Part shown: positions 8,723 through 16,917 of the stretch, one piece after another
Layout of the letters: the number at the start of each line of letters is the position of its first letter
Numbering within the stretch: the first letter of the stretch is position 1
Source of the DNA: an uncultured Lachnospiraceae bacterium
Lineage (GTDB): Bacteria > Bacillota > Clostridia > Lachnospirales > Lachnospiraceae
DNA length: 64,000 nt
Reading direction: 5' to 3'
Assembly (NCBI GenBank): GCA_934394565.1
Contig: CAKRQV010000002.1
Coordinates: forward strand, 1 to 64,000
Made by a program: the position numbers and the translations under genes
The notes under the pieces: model-generated
What the model was told of the DNA's origin: nothing
What the model saw: the letters and a program-made list of their open reading frames with translations, nothing else
Databases searched by the model: none

Positions 8723-10285
8723 TTATTCTTCAGGATGTTCCCTGTGTTCTAGCGTAAACCAGAACTCTACACCATTCGCATAGTTTTCCACACCACACTG
8801 CTGCCGCATGGAATCCATAATAGCTTTTACGATGGACAGTCCGATACCACTGCCACCGTATTCTCTGGTACGGGCTTTATCTACCTTATAAAATTTGATC
8901 CAGATCTTGTCAATATCTTCTTTTGGGATCTGCTGGCCTGTATTAAACACTGACGTACGTACGATGCCATTTTCGACTTTGCAGCGGATATCAAGGATCT
9001 TATCACCGTCGATATGATTCAGTGCATTGGATACATAATTGGTGATGACCTCTTCCACGCGGAATTCATCGCCCCAGACATACAGCGGTTCCTGCTGATG
9101 CAGTTTGACTGTAACGCCCTTTTGTTCAATCAAAAGTCCGGAGGACTGTAATACCCCACGGATCAGCGCTGTCAGGTCAAAGCATTCCATCTCCACAGGA
9201 TCGTTGCCAAATTCCAGATGATTTAAAGACAGCAGCTTTTTGACCATCTCATTCATCTTACGGGCTTCGTCCACAATCACATCGGCATAAAAAGCCCGGC
9301 TCTCAGGATCATCGTTGACATTGTCGATCAGGCCCTCCGCATAGCCCTGAATCAGAGCGATCGGTGTCTTTAATTCATGGGATACATTGGAAAGGAACTC
9401 TTTACGCATCTCATCGATTTCTTCCTTTTTCTGAATGTCCTTTTCCAGCTGCAGATTGACAGATTTCAACTCAGATATCGTCTTTTCCAGCTGATCGCTC
9501 ATGCGGTTGAAGTTTTTACCGAGAACACCTATCTCATCTTTACCTCCGCTGGTATAGCGGGCTTCAAAATCAAGATCCGACATGCGTTCTGACAGTTCGG
9601 TAAGCTCCTGCACCGGCCGGGTAAATCTTCTGACCCAGAGCCCGGCGATAATTCCCCAGAACACAGCCATACAAACTCCAATGATCAGGTAAAAGCTGTT
9701 GGCCAGACTGGCGCTTTCCTTGATGCTGGCCACCGGTGTACGGATAATGAAGCTGTAACCGCTCTGCAGCTGCCCCCACAGTTCCATATACATTTCTTTG
9801 CTGAAAAAGTCGCTGTTTTTCTGTAAAGTATACGAAGATGTCTGTTCTATGATCTCCGGCTTTGCCTTATCAATGCCGGCATTATAGCCAAACAGACGGC
9901 CACCGATTTTACTGGCCTCCCGCTCTTTCTGGTTCGTACTGACCACAGTCTGGTCGGCATCCATAACCAGATACAACAGATTATTCGACTCGCAGTACTG
10001 CTTTAGCTGTTCTGAATTTTCATCATCCGGCATTTCCTCCGGATCCGTACTTTCTGTCATTGCCTGCTTGAGTGCAGTGAAATCAATATTCTCCAGAAGG
10101 TGCATGGCTTGCTTCAGTGAATCACCCTTATGGTCTGTATAATACTTTTCCATAAACATCAGGTTCAGGCAAACCCCGCCTGCAATAATCATAAAAACCA
10201 TGCAGATAGTTGCCAGAACCAGCTTTGTGCGAATGGAATGTTTCACGGGAACTTTTGTTTTCGTGGATGTTTCTTGTTTTTTCAT
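8723..10285 (-). CDS. Membrane sensor histidine kinase
   Basis: This 520-residue two-component sensor has one transmembrane helix near residues 22-45, an extracytoplasmic sensing region of about 145 residues, a second helix near 190-215 and a HAMP linker. The HisKA domain follows, with phospho-acceptor His near residue 302 in 'FLSNVSHELKTPIALIQGYAEG'. The HATPase domain shows an N box ('VITNYVSNALNHI') and a G2 box ('GGSGIGLSIVKAIMDS'). The response regulator gene lies three bases upstream, so the two are a cognate pair. The sensing region ('NNLLYLVMDADQTVVSTN') resembles a small CACHE/PAS-like fold, but the ligand is unknown. Confidence 0.93.
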   Translation of the reverse strand: MKKQETSTKTKVPVKHSIRTKLVLATICMVFMIIAGGVCLNLMFMEKYYTDHKGDSLKQAMHLLENIDFTALKQAMTESTDPEEMPDDENSEQLKQYCESNNLLYLVMDADQTVVSTNQKEREASKIGGRLFGYNAGIDKAKPEIIEQTSSYTLQKNSDFFSKEMYMELWGQLQSGYSFIIRTPVASIKESASLANSFYLIIGVCMAVFWGIIAGLWVRRFTRPVQELTELSERMSDLDFEARYTSGGKDEIGVLGKNFNRMSDQLEKTISELKSVNLQLEKDIQKKEEIDEMRKEFLSNVSHELKTPIALIQGYAEGLIDNVNDDPESRAFYADVIVDEARKMNEMVKKLLSLNHLEFGNDPVEMECFDLTALIRGVLQSSGLLIEQKGVTVKLHQQEPLYVWGDEFRVEEVITNYVSNALNHIDGDKILDIRCKVENGIVRTSVFNTGQQIPKEDIDKIWIKFYKVDKARTREYGGSGIGLSIVKAIMDSMRQQCGVENYANGVEFWFTLEHREHPEE

Positions 10286-10288
10286 AAC

Positions 10289-10966
10289 TTACTCCACTTC
10301 GAACTTGTAACCCATACCCCAGATGGTACGAATCAGATCACCCTTGTCCCCCAGCTTGCTTCTTAGCTTTTTGACATGGGTATCGATTGTACGGGCATCC
10401 CCAAAATAGTCATAATTCCACACATGGTTCAGGATTTTTTCTCTGGAAAGTGCAATTCCCTGATTTTCCAGGAAATAGCTCAGAAGCTCAAACTCTTTGA
10501 AGCTCAGCTCAATCTTTTTTCCATCCACACTGACCTCATGGGCTGTCTTATTGATTTCAATACCGCCTGCAGATAAAAGCTGATCCTCCTGTCCCTTGCC
10601 ACTGCGGCGCAGAATTGCTTCCACACGCGCTACCAGAATCTTCGGGCTGAATGGTTTGGAAATATACTCATCCACGCCAAGGTCAAAGCCTTTCAGCTCA
10701 TCCTGTTCATCCCCTTTGGCTGTCAGCATGATGATCGGTACTTTGCTTTCCGCACGAATTTCCCGGCAGGTCTGCCAGCCATCCATCTTTGGCATCATCA
10801 CATCCAGAATAATCAGTGCCACATCTCTGTTTTCATAAAAGAGATCCACGGCCTCCTCACCGTCTGCTGCCTCGATCACCTGAAAGCCCTCTCTTGCCAG
10901 AAAGTCTCTGACAAGCTTTCGCATACGGCTCTCATCATCCACTACCATGATCTTTATATCCTGCAT
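10289..10966 (-). CDS. OmpR/PhoB-family response regulator
   Basis: This 225-residue DNA-binding regulator pairs with the following kinase. The receiver domain (1-120) has the acidic 'VVDDESRMRKLV', the phospho-acceptor Asp in 'ALIILDVMMPKMDGW', a Thr in 'IIMLTAKGDE' and the Lys of 'YISKPFSP'. The C-terminal winged helix (about 128-224) has 'LSFKEFELLSYFLENQG' and 'DTHVKKLRSKLGD', both typical of OmpR/PhoB. It starts with ATG behind GGGAGGC. The Ser/Thr kinase gene upstream is on the same strand with a 104-bp gap. Targets are unknown. Confidence 0.94.
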   Translation of the reverse strand: MQDIKIMVVDDESRMRKLVRDFLAREGFQVIEAADGEEAVDLFYENRDVALIILDVMMPKMDGWQTCREIRAESKVPIIMLTAKGDEQDELKGFDLGVDEYISKPFSPKILVARVEAILRRSGKGQEDQLLSAGGIEINKTAHEVSVDGKKIELSFKEFELLSYFLENQGIALSREKILNHVWNYDYFGDARTIDTHVKKLRSKLGDKGDLIRTIWGMGYKFEVE

Positions 10967-11070
10967 AACCTATGCCTCCCGTCCGACGTTTACTTTCGCC
11001 TGTTTTCATTTTTTCACTTTAACAGAAGAATTTGTCTGTTTTGTGAAAAAATAAAAACTTTTCGGTATGC

Positions 11071-12405
11071 TTACCGCTTAAAGATTTCCAGGATTCTCTT
11101 GAAACCATCGCCCAGGTATTTACCGATATTCATGCTGTTAAGCTTTTCGGATACACGGCCAAGCCATTCACCAAAATGGTCGACTGACGGCAGATACTGT
11201 GTGATACCCTTAAACATACCCAGTGCGGAAAATACAAACTCCAGGACAAAGAGGATCACAATCAGAATCACGATCACCAGTCCGATATTGAGTGCCTTTT
11301 GCAGACCGGCAGCCACTTCCGGCTCTGCGTTTTCGTCGTCCTCGTCATCGTAGGCATCATAAGCTCTTTCTTTTTCCATATAGGTATCTTTTTTCTTTTT
11401 CTTCTTTTTCTTTTTAACCAGTATCGGCTCTTCTGCGCGCCGCGCCGTCTTTTGTTTTCCGGTACTCTTTTCTTTTTTCTTTTTTCTGAGCATTTCCTTC
11501 TCGATCTGGGCTACCTGACTGTGGGAAAAAATCATCGTCTTTCCTTCCACATCCTGCGCCGGTGTATCTGCCTGACCTGTGCCCTCAGGATCTTTAATAC
11601 AGCTTTTCAAATCCTGCACCAGATCATCCATGTTCTGATAGCGGTCATCCATACGCCGGCTCATGGCCTTTAAAATGATCGCATTTAAGTGCAGCGGTAT
11701 ATCCTCATACATATCCTGTGGTGGAATCACCTTGCCTTCCATATGGTGCATGGCAATTTCCACGACTGAATTTCCCACAAAGGGAAGTCTGCCGGTACAC
11801 ATCTCATACATGGTCACACCAAGGGAATAAATATCGGTTCGCTGGTCGGAATACCCGCCGCGCACCTGTTCCGGTGAACTGTAATACACCGAACCGCAGG
11901 CATCGATCGTCATCGTATCCGAAGTCTGCATCCTCGCAATACCAAAATCTGAAATTTTGACATTGCCCTCCCGGGTAATAATGATATTATCCGGCTTGAT
12001 ATCCCTGTGAATAATGCCGGCTTTATGTGCCGTACTTAAAGCATCCGCCGCCTGCATGGAAATGCTGATACATTCCGTACTGCTTAAGCGAACCTTGTTC
12101 TGTATATACTGCTTCAGTGTCACACCGTCGATCAGCTCCATCACAATAAACCAGTGGCCCTGATCCTGATCAACATCATATACATCGACGATATTGGGAT
12201 GCGTCAGCTTTGCTGCTGCCTGTGCTTCACGGATAAAACGTTTAAGATAACTCTCATCCCTTTCGAGGGTATCCTTAAGCATCTTAAGTGCAGCCTGCTT
12301 ATGCAGGGTATGATCCATGATACGGTAGACAACGGCCATACCACCCCTGCCGATCTCGTCGATGATTTCGTATCTGCCTTTAAATATCGTGCCTGACGAA
12401 ATCAT
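11071..12405 (-). CDS. Membrane-anchored Ser/Thr protein kinase, PrkC/PknB-like without PASTA domains
   Basis: This 444-residue Hanks-type kinase has the glycine loop 'IGRGGMAVVY', the catalytic Lys in 'AALKMLK', the loop 'IIHRDIKPDNIIIT', the DFG motif in 'ISDFGIAR' and an activation segment ending 'YSSPEQVRGG'. After the kinase domain (about 10-270) come a very basic linker with nine consecutive lysines, an acidic stretch, and one transmembrane helix near residues 372-395. The short tail of about 45 residues contains no PASTA repeats. PASTA-bearing PrkC senses muropeptides, so this kinase must sense something else or be constitutive. It lies between a RhaM-like protein and a two-component pair on the same strand. 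Confidence 0.92.
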   Translation of the reverse strand: MISSGTIFKGRYEIIDEIGRGGMAVVYRIMDHTLHKQAALKMLKDTLERDESYLKRFIREAQAAAKLTHPNIVDVYDVDQDQGHWFIVMELIDGVTLKQYIQNKVRLSSTECISISMQAADALSTAHKAGIIHRDIKPDNIIITREGNVKISDFGIARMQTSDTMTIDACGSVYYSSPEQVRGGYSDQRTDIYSLGVTMYEMCTGRLPFVGNSVVEIAMHHMEGKVIPPQDMYEDIPLHLNAIILKAMSRRMDDRYQNMDDLVQDLKSCIKDPEGTGQADTPAQDVEGKTMIFSHSQVAQIEKEMLRKKKKEKSTGKQKTARRAEEPILVKKKKKKKKKDTYMEKERAYDAYDDEDDENAEPEVAAGLQKALNIGLVIVILIVILFVLEFVFSALGMFKGITQYLPSVDHFGEWLGRVSEKLNSMNIGKYLGDGFKRILEIFKR

Positions 12406-12423
12406 ATGGTCACCTCTTTCTTA

Positions 12424-13071
12424 TCATGCATGATGACAGACACATACGATATGTCCATGATGCTCGCCGGTGATCCAGTCGACATCGTCGGTCAGCCAGC
12501 TCATAATCCCCAGCATATTGTTTTCCCAGGCAATCGTGGACTGCTTTTCTTCCTCTGTCATCGGATGTTCCATGCTGGTATCGATCTCATCATAGCCAAA
12601 GATATAGCCGCCTGCAGACCAGATGGAAAAATTGCTGTCCGGACCCGGATCTACTTTACCGTTTCTGGCCTCTACGAGGGCATCATGGCGTCTCTTATAT
12701 TCTTCTTCAGAACCCGGCACCAGCTTTGTGATAAATACGCGGTGACGGATCATTTCCTTATCCTGACGCACGATGCCAAAATCATGATACATCAGCCGCA
12801 TGGACTCCCACGGTGTGGAGATCCAGTCATAGGTCTCGGACAGATAGCGGTCGTAGGTCTCCAGCATTTCTCTTTCGTTGCCCTCGATCTCATAGTCACC
12901 CTCTGTCTCGCAGTAGCCAAACAGCATGTCTTCTACATTCCATACGCTGAAATTGCTGATTCCGCTCATATCCAGGATCTCCGTCAGATCCGGCCAGATT
13001 TTTCCCAGACGGGCACGGTATTCCCCGCCCATACCTTCTTTGATTTTCATGGCAAATGCATGTCTTTTCAT
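12424..13071 (-). CDS. Tandem L-rhamnose mutarotase-like (RhaM/DUF718) protein
   Basis: This 215-residue protein has two consecutive dimeric alpha-beta-barrel units of the RhaM family. Copy one begins 'MKRHAFAMKIKEGMGGEYRA' and copy two 'IRHRVFITKLVPGSEEEYKR'; each has the matching 'SNFSVWN' or 'SNFSIWS' and 'FGY' strands. Single-domain RhaM (about 105 residues, dimeric) interconverts L-rhamnose anomers. The Tyr-x3-His pair used by RhaM is kept only in copy two ('YKRRH'); copy one has Leu instead of His, and the Trp pair is not evident in either. A sugar-related role is plausible but unproven. It sits 18 bp upstream of the Ser/Thr kinase, so co-expression is likely. Confidence 0.75.
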   Translation of the reverse strand: MKRHAFAMKIKEGMGGEYRARLGKIWPDLTEILDMSGISNFSVWNVEDMLFGYCETEGDYEIEGNEREMLETYDRYLSETYDWISTPWESMRLMYHDFGIVRQDKEMIRHRVFITKLVPGSEEEYKRRHDALVEARNGKVDPGPDSNFSIWSAGGYIFGYDEIDTSMEHPMTEEEKQSTIAWENNMLGIMSWLTDDVDWITGEHHGHIVCVCHHA

Positions 13072-13276
13072 TGTCTGCCTCCATTCTTATCTATGTATAA
13101 TGTGTTTAAATCTCATAATCTTTTTTATTATAGCATGACACTTCCCCTGTGCACAACTGCATTTCTTCCGTAAACTTGAATTGTTACTGTTCAGATGCGT
13201 ATGAAAGCAATTCAGGTGCGAGGGTTCAGTTTTTAACACATAATCATTAAAAATTTGTGAAAATCCAAAAAATATA

Positions 13277-13304
13277 TTCACTTTTTTAAATCTTGTGGTA
13301 TACT
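13277..13304 (+). promoter_or_regulatory. Promoter of the XRE-type regulator gene
   Basis: TTCACT (13277-13282) and TATACT (13299-13304) are separated by 16 bp. They are followed by AAAAGGAGG and the ATG at 13327. Confidence 0.6.
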
Positions 13305-13326
13305 GACGCAAAAAGGAGGTGGCAAT

Positions 13327-13602
13327 ATGACATTTGACTACTCGATTCTGCAGAAAAATTTACATGATCTGCGTGTTGAAAACCGCATCAGCCAGGCCGA
13401 TTTGGCCAAAGAGCTGGGATTTTCACGTCATACTTACCTGAATTATGAGACCGGCATACGCATCCCGACCCTGGACGCCATTCGCCACATCTCAGCTTAC
13501 TATCAGATATCTATCGACGATCTTCTGGAACGTCCGCAGATTCTCAAAGTACAGGAGCCGTTAAAACGCGGCCCCAAAGCAAAAAAGAAACCGCAGCAGT
13601 AA
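13327..13602 (+). CDS. XRE-family helix-turn-helix regulator
   Basis: This 91-residue protein is mostly one Cro/C1-type HTH domain. The fold is seen in 'LRVENRISQADLAKELGFSR' with the second helix 'HTYLNYETGIRIPTLDAI' and 'SAYYQISIDDLLER', the usual end of the motif. A basic tail ('LKRGPKAKKKPQQ') may contact DNA non-specifically. AAAAGGAGG precedes the ATG. It is the only plus-strand gene in this block and is bounded by a bidirectional terminator. No ligand-binding domain is present. The target may be its own promoter or the neighbouring RhaM/kinase promoter. Confidence 0.9.
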   Translation: MTFDYSILQKNLHDLRVENRISQADLAKELGFSRHTYLNYETGIRIPTLDAIRHISAYYQISIDDLLERPQILKVQEPLKRGPKAKKKPQQ

Positions 13603-13650
13603 AAAAAACACAGAACCTTCCGTTTAATCAGAAGGTTCTGTGCTTTTTTA
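13601..13650. terminator. Bidirectional terminator between convergent genes
   Basis: CACAGAACCTTC (13609-13620) and GAAGGTTCTGTG (13631-13642) form a 12-bp perfect stem. It is flanked by eight A on the left and six T on the right. It can end both the XRE gene (plus) and the copper operon (minus). Confidence 0.9.
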
Positions 13651-13977
13651 TTCATCTGCCATCAGACCGCCCTTTAAAGCCTTTGTCCAGTACTCTTCTC
13701 GTTCTTCGTACTGGGCATTGAGCCAGGTATGGATCTGATCGAGACCTTCCTCACTGTAGGGGAAGGTTTTTCTTGTCTTTTTTTCTTCGGATGTATGTTC
13801 AAAATTATAGGGCTCCGGGAACGTAAAGACTTCAAATACCGCATCATCTTTACTTTCCCCCACAGGGCGGAGCAAAAAGCGCATTCCTTTATAGCTGCCC
13901 GTATAACGCTTTTTGATCTCCAGCTTGTCCCGCAGGTTATAATTTTGCATATGTCCGATATCTACACGCTGTATCAC
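13648..13977 (-). CDS. Unknown 109-residue protein, last gene of the copper operon
   Basis: I do not recognise this protein. It starts at a GTG (13975-13977) whose ribosome binding site, GGAG, lies in the last codons of copA six bases upstream; the copA stop lies between the two, so translation is probably coupled. An internal ATG at 13950 has no good ribosome binding site. The sequence is soluble and rich in charged and aromatic residues ('RYTGSYKGMRFLLRPVGES', 'TFPEPYNFEHTSEEKKTRK', 'WLNAQYEEREEYWTKALKGG'). It has no Cys and few His, so it is not an obvious copper chaperone. The position in a csoR-copA operon suggests, but does not show, a role in copper stress. Confidence 0.75.
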   Translation of the reverse strand: MIQRVDIGHMQNYNLRDKLEIKKRYTGSYKGMRFLLRPVGESKDDAVFEVFTFPEPYNFEHTSEEKKTRKTFPYSEEGLDQIHTWLNAQYEEREEYWTKALKGGLMADE

Positions 13978-13980
13978 GGC

Positions 13981-14190
13981 TTACTCCATACCCAGATACG
14001 TGTAATCGCAGTCAGCCACTGCTTTTTTAAACAGCTCCTCCGGAACATCCTTTTCCAGTGTCACTACAGCCTGCTTTTTCTCATGGCTGGCTTCTACTGC
14101 AGTCACACCATCGATAGCCATCAGTGCCTTTGTTACATGCGCCTCACAATGTCCGCACATCATCCCATCAATTTTAATTGTTTTTGTCAT
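13981..14190 (-). CDS. copZ: Possible internally translated CopZ-like copper chaperone
   Basis: Within the copA frame, an ATG at 14188-14190 is preceded by GAGAGGAG with a nine-base spacer. From here the frame encodes exactly a 69-residue heavy-metal-associated domain with 'MTKTIKIDGMMCGHCEAHV', the length and start expected of free CopZ. Independent initiation would give a soluble chaperone besides the fused form. That is an inference: the ribosome binding site might be only a fossil of the gene before fusion. Confidence 0.5.
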   Translation of the reverse strand: MTKTIKIDGMMCGHCEAHVTKALMAIDGVTAVEASHEKKQAVVTLEKDVPEELFKKAVADCDYTYLGME

Positions 14191-16521
14191 AGTTGTTTTC
14201 TCCTCTCTGGATACATGATTTTCAGACAGTACTGCCTGATGTTTTAATTTTTTATCTTTATGTGCATCGTAGATCCTGCAAAGATTTAAACGAAGCGCAT
14301 TGGATACTACACAGAAGCTGGACAGACTCATGGCCGCAGCAGCAAACATCGGATTTAAAGACAGGTGAAACGCCGGATACAAAGCACCTGCTGCCAGCGG
14401 AATACCGATACAGTTATAAAAGAATGCCCAGAACAGATTTTCATGGATATTGTGCAGGACGCTGCGGCTTAAACGAATCGCAGCAGGTACATCCAGAAGA
14501 TCCGATTTCATCAGTACGATATCTGCTGCGTCCACAGCCACATCGGCTCCTGCACCGATGGCGATACCTGTCTCTGCCCTTGTCAGCGCCGGGGCATCGT
14601 TGATACCGTCTCCGACCATAGCTACTGTATATCCCTGCTCCTGGAAAGAACGTACAACTGCTTCCTTACCGTCCGGCAATACACCGGCGATCACATCATC
14701 CGTCCCCACCTGGGCAGCGATGGCTCTGGCCGTACGCTCATTGTCACCGGTCAGCATAATAACACGGATACCCATATTCTGCAGTTCTTTTACAGCCTGC
14801 GGACTGGTCTGTTTGATAACGTCAGCTACAGCGATAATACCCAGGAGCTGTCCTTCCTTTGCAAATAACAGCGGCGTTTTTCCTTCACCGGCATACTGTT
14901 CTGCCTGTCGTTTTACATCCTCCGGCACAGTAGTCATGCCGGAAATATACTTCACACTTCCACCGTAGCATACACTGCCGTCCACCGTAGCATACAGTCC
15001 GTGACCCGGTGCTGCCTGGAAATCGGTAGCCTGGGCATAGGAAATCTGTTTTTCTGTACAATAATGCATCACGGCCCGGGCCAGCGGATGCTCGCTGAAA
15101 GCCTCCAGTGCAGCGGCCGTCCTGATCAGGGAAGCTTCATCACTGCCCTTTGCCGGATAGATATCCGTTACCTCCGGACGTCCCTCTGTGATCGTACCGG
15201 TCTTGTCGAGCACGATCACCTGACTCTTACCTGCAGCTTCCAGAGAAGCGGCTGTTTTAAACAGAATACCGTTTTTGGCTCCTACACCGTTACCGACCAT
15301 GATCGCTACCGGCGTAGCAAGCCCCAGCGCACACGGGCAGCTGATAACCAGCACTGCGATACCCTTTCCGATGGCAAAGCCAAAGCTTGCACCGGAAATC
15401 AGCCAGATCACCATGGTCAGAATCGCCAGCGTAATAACCACCGGCACAAACACACCGGATACCTTATCGGCAATCTTGGCGATCGGTGCCTTTGTTGCAG
15501 ACGCATCGCTGACCATCTGGATGATCTTGGACAGTGTAGTATCTTCTCCGACATGGGTCGCTTCACAGGTCAGAAAACCGGACTGATTGATCGTTGCGGA
15601 AGCTACCGTGCTGCCCGGCTCCTTATCCACCGGAAGACTCTCGCCGGTCAGCGCCGCCTCATTGACAGCACTCGTTCCCTCCCGGACAATACCGTCCACA
15701 GGTATACTTGCACCCGGACGTACGACAAACAGATCGCCCTTTTGTACCTCGCTGACCGGTACTTCAACCTCCTTACCGTCCTTTAATACAACGGCAGTTT
15801 CCGGAGCCAGCTTCATCAGGCTCTTTAAAGCATCTGTCGTTTTCCCCTTGGAACGGGCCTCGAGCATCTTTCCTACTGTGATCAGCGTCAGGATCATGGC
15901 TGCCGATTCAAAATACAGCCCGTGCATATACTGCATCGCCATTTCATGATCACCCGTTTCCAGGTAATATGCCAGCAGAAAGGTAACGACAGTACTGTAT
16001 ACAAAAGCTGCGCCCGAACCAAGTGCGACCAGCGTATCCATATTCGGGCTCTTGTGCAGCAGGCTCTTTGTACCGCTGACAAAGAATTTCTGATTAATAA
16101 TCATAATGATTATAGCCAGAAGCATCTGGGCCAATGCCATGTTTACATGACTGTCTGCCAAAATCGGCGGCAACGGCCAGCCCCACATCATAAAGCCCAT
16201 CGAAATATACATCAACGGACACAGTAACAGAACAGAGGCGATCAGACGTTTTTTCATCTTCGGTGTCTCGGTATCCTTCAGACTGTCCAGAGATACACCA
16301 CCGGCATTTTCCGCCTTTTTTGCACCCTTTTCGCTGGCACCGTAACCTGCATCTTCGACTGCCTTAATTACTGCCTGCGGGGATGCGCTGCCCTCCACCT
16401 GCATACTGTTTGTCAACAAACTTACACTGACCTGCTCAACGCCGGCTACGCCTTGCACTGCCTTTTCCACGTGAGCCACGCAGGAAGCACAGGTCATTCC
16501 AGTCACTGTATAGTGCTGCAT
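13981..16521 (-). CDS. copA: Copper-exporting P1B-type ATPase with a C-terminal CopZ-like domain
   Basis: This 846-residue ATPase pumps Cu(I) out of the cell. It has an N-terminal metal-binding domain with C11 and C14 ('GMTCASC'), eight predicted helices, the membrane CPC site 'SCPCALGLATPVAI' (about residue 398), the phosphorylation motif 'DKTGTITEG' (about 436), the 'SEHPLARAV' HP motif and 'MVGDGINDAPAL'. After the last helices a linker leads to a second metal-binding domain at residues 778-846 ('GMMCGHC'), an unusual position for CopA. A strong AGGAG nine bases before the ATG of residue 778 suggests a former copZ gene fused in frame. csoR lies 13 bp upstream, and two CsoR-like operators control the unit. 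Confidence 0.95.
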   Translation of the reverse strand: MQHYTVTGMTCASCVAHVEKAVQGVAGVEQVSVSLLTNSMQVEGSASPQAVIKAVEDAGYGASEKGAKKAENAGGVSLDSLKDTETPKMKKRLIASVLLLCPLMYISMGFMMWGWPLPPILADSHVNMALAQMLLAIIIMIINQKFFVSGTKSLLHKSPNMDTLVALGSGAAFVYSTVVTFLLAYYLETGDHEMAMQYMHGLYFESAAMILTLITVGKMLEARSKGKTTDALKSLMKLAPETAVVLKDGKEVEVPVSEVQKGDLFVVRPGASIPVDGIVREGTSAVNEAALTGESLPVDKEPGSTVASATINQSGFLTCEATHVGEDTTLSKIIQMVSDASATKAPIAKIADKVSGVFVPVVITLAILTMVIWLISGASFGFAIGKGIAVLVISCPCALGLATPVAIMVGNGVGAKNGILFKTAASLEAAGKSQVIVLDKTGTITEGRPEVTDIYPAKGSDEASLIRTAAALEAFSEHPLARAVMHYCTEKQISYAQATDFQAAPGHGLYATVDGSVCYGGSVKYISGMTTVPEDVKRQAEQYAGEGKTPLLFAKEGQLLGIIAVADVIKQTSPQAVKELQNMGIRVIMLTGDNERTARAIAAQVGTDDVIAGVLPDGKEAVVRSFQEQGYTVAMVGDGINDAPALTRAETGIAIGAGADVAVDAADIVLMKSDLLDVPAAIRLSRSVLHNIHENLFWAFFYNCIGIPLAAGALYPAFHLSLNPMFAAAAMSLSSFCVVSNALRLNLCRIYDAHKDKKLKHQAVLSENHVSREEKTTMTKTIKIDGMMCGHCEAHVTKALMAIDGVTAVEASHEKKQAVVTLEKDVPEELFKKAVADCDYTYLGME

Positions 16522-16534
16522 CGTATATCACTCC

Positions 16535-16837
16535 TTACTTCATCAATTTCTGGATCGTGCATACCAGCTCATCCATCTTGTCGTCCTTGCCGCTGCGGAT
16601 ATCGTCCGCCACGCAGGTACGGATATGATTTGCCAGAAGCACTTTGTTAAAACTGTTTAATGCGGCATTGGCTGCCGATACCTGCCGTACGATATCAATA
16701 CAGTAGGCATCCTCCTCCAACATATTCTGGATACCGCGGATCTGGCCTTCGATCCGTTTCAGGCGGTTCAGAAGATCTCTGTACTCCTTGTCCTCTCTGT
16801 GCTTTTTCTTACAGCAACAGCATTTTTCTTCATCCAT
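16535..16837 (-). CDS. csoR: CsoR/RcnR-family copper-sensing repressor
   Basis: This 100-residue all-helical repressor of the DUF156 family has the core 'LLNRLKRIEGQIRGIQNMLE', then 'YCIDIVRQVSAANAALNSFN' with the sensing Cys, and 'ANHIRTCVADDI' with the His and second Cys. Together these give the Cys-His-Cys Cu(I) site of CsoR. The N-terminus adds a Cys-rich 'MDEEKCCCCKKKH', which could be an extra metal-binding tail. A longer frame (to 17107) exists, but ATG 16837 has GGAGGAG seven bases ahead and begins at the expected place. Cu(I) binding is expected to release DNA and derepress csoR-copA-orf109. Confidence 0.93.
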   Translation of the reverse strand: MDEEKCCCCKKKHREDKEYRDLLNRLKRIEGQIRGIQNMLEEDAYCIDIVRQVSAANAALNSFNKVLLANHIRTCVADDIRSGKDDKMDELVCTIQKLMK

Positions 16838-16861
16838 AGTATGTCTCCTCCGCATAGTATT

Positions 16862-16878
16862 ATACCCTGTAGGGGTAT
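16862..16878. promoter_or_regulatory. CsoR operator, copy 1
   Basis: ATACCCTGTAGGGGTAT is a pseudo-palindrome of the TACCC-N-GGGTA type bound by CsoR repressors. It lies 25-41 bp upstream of the csoR start. It is the inverted equivalent of copy 2, with one base difference in 17. Confidence 0.75.
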
Positions 16879-16897
16879 TCCTTACATCTGCAAGAAT

Positions 16898-16914
16898 ATA
16901 CCCCCACAGGGTAT
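16898..16914. promoter_or_regulatory. CsoR operator, copy 2
   Basis: ATACCCCCACAGGGTAT matches the reverse complement of copy 1 at 16 of 17 bases. The two centres are 36 bp apart, and the site ends three bases before the M64 gene stop. Two boxes would let two CsoR tetramers bracket the promoter. Confidence 0.75.
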
Positions 16915-16917
16915 TTG

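Noticed and set aside
12406..13173. A 255-codon plus-strand open frame opposite the RhaM-like gene
   Set aside because: The minus-strand product has two recognisable repeats, while the plus-strand product has none.
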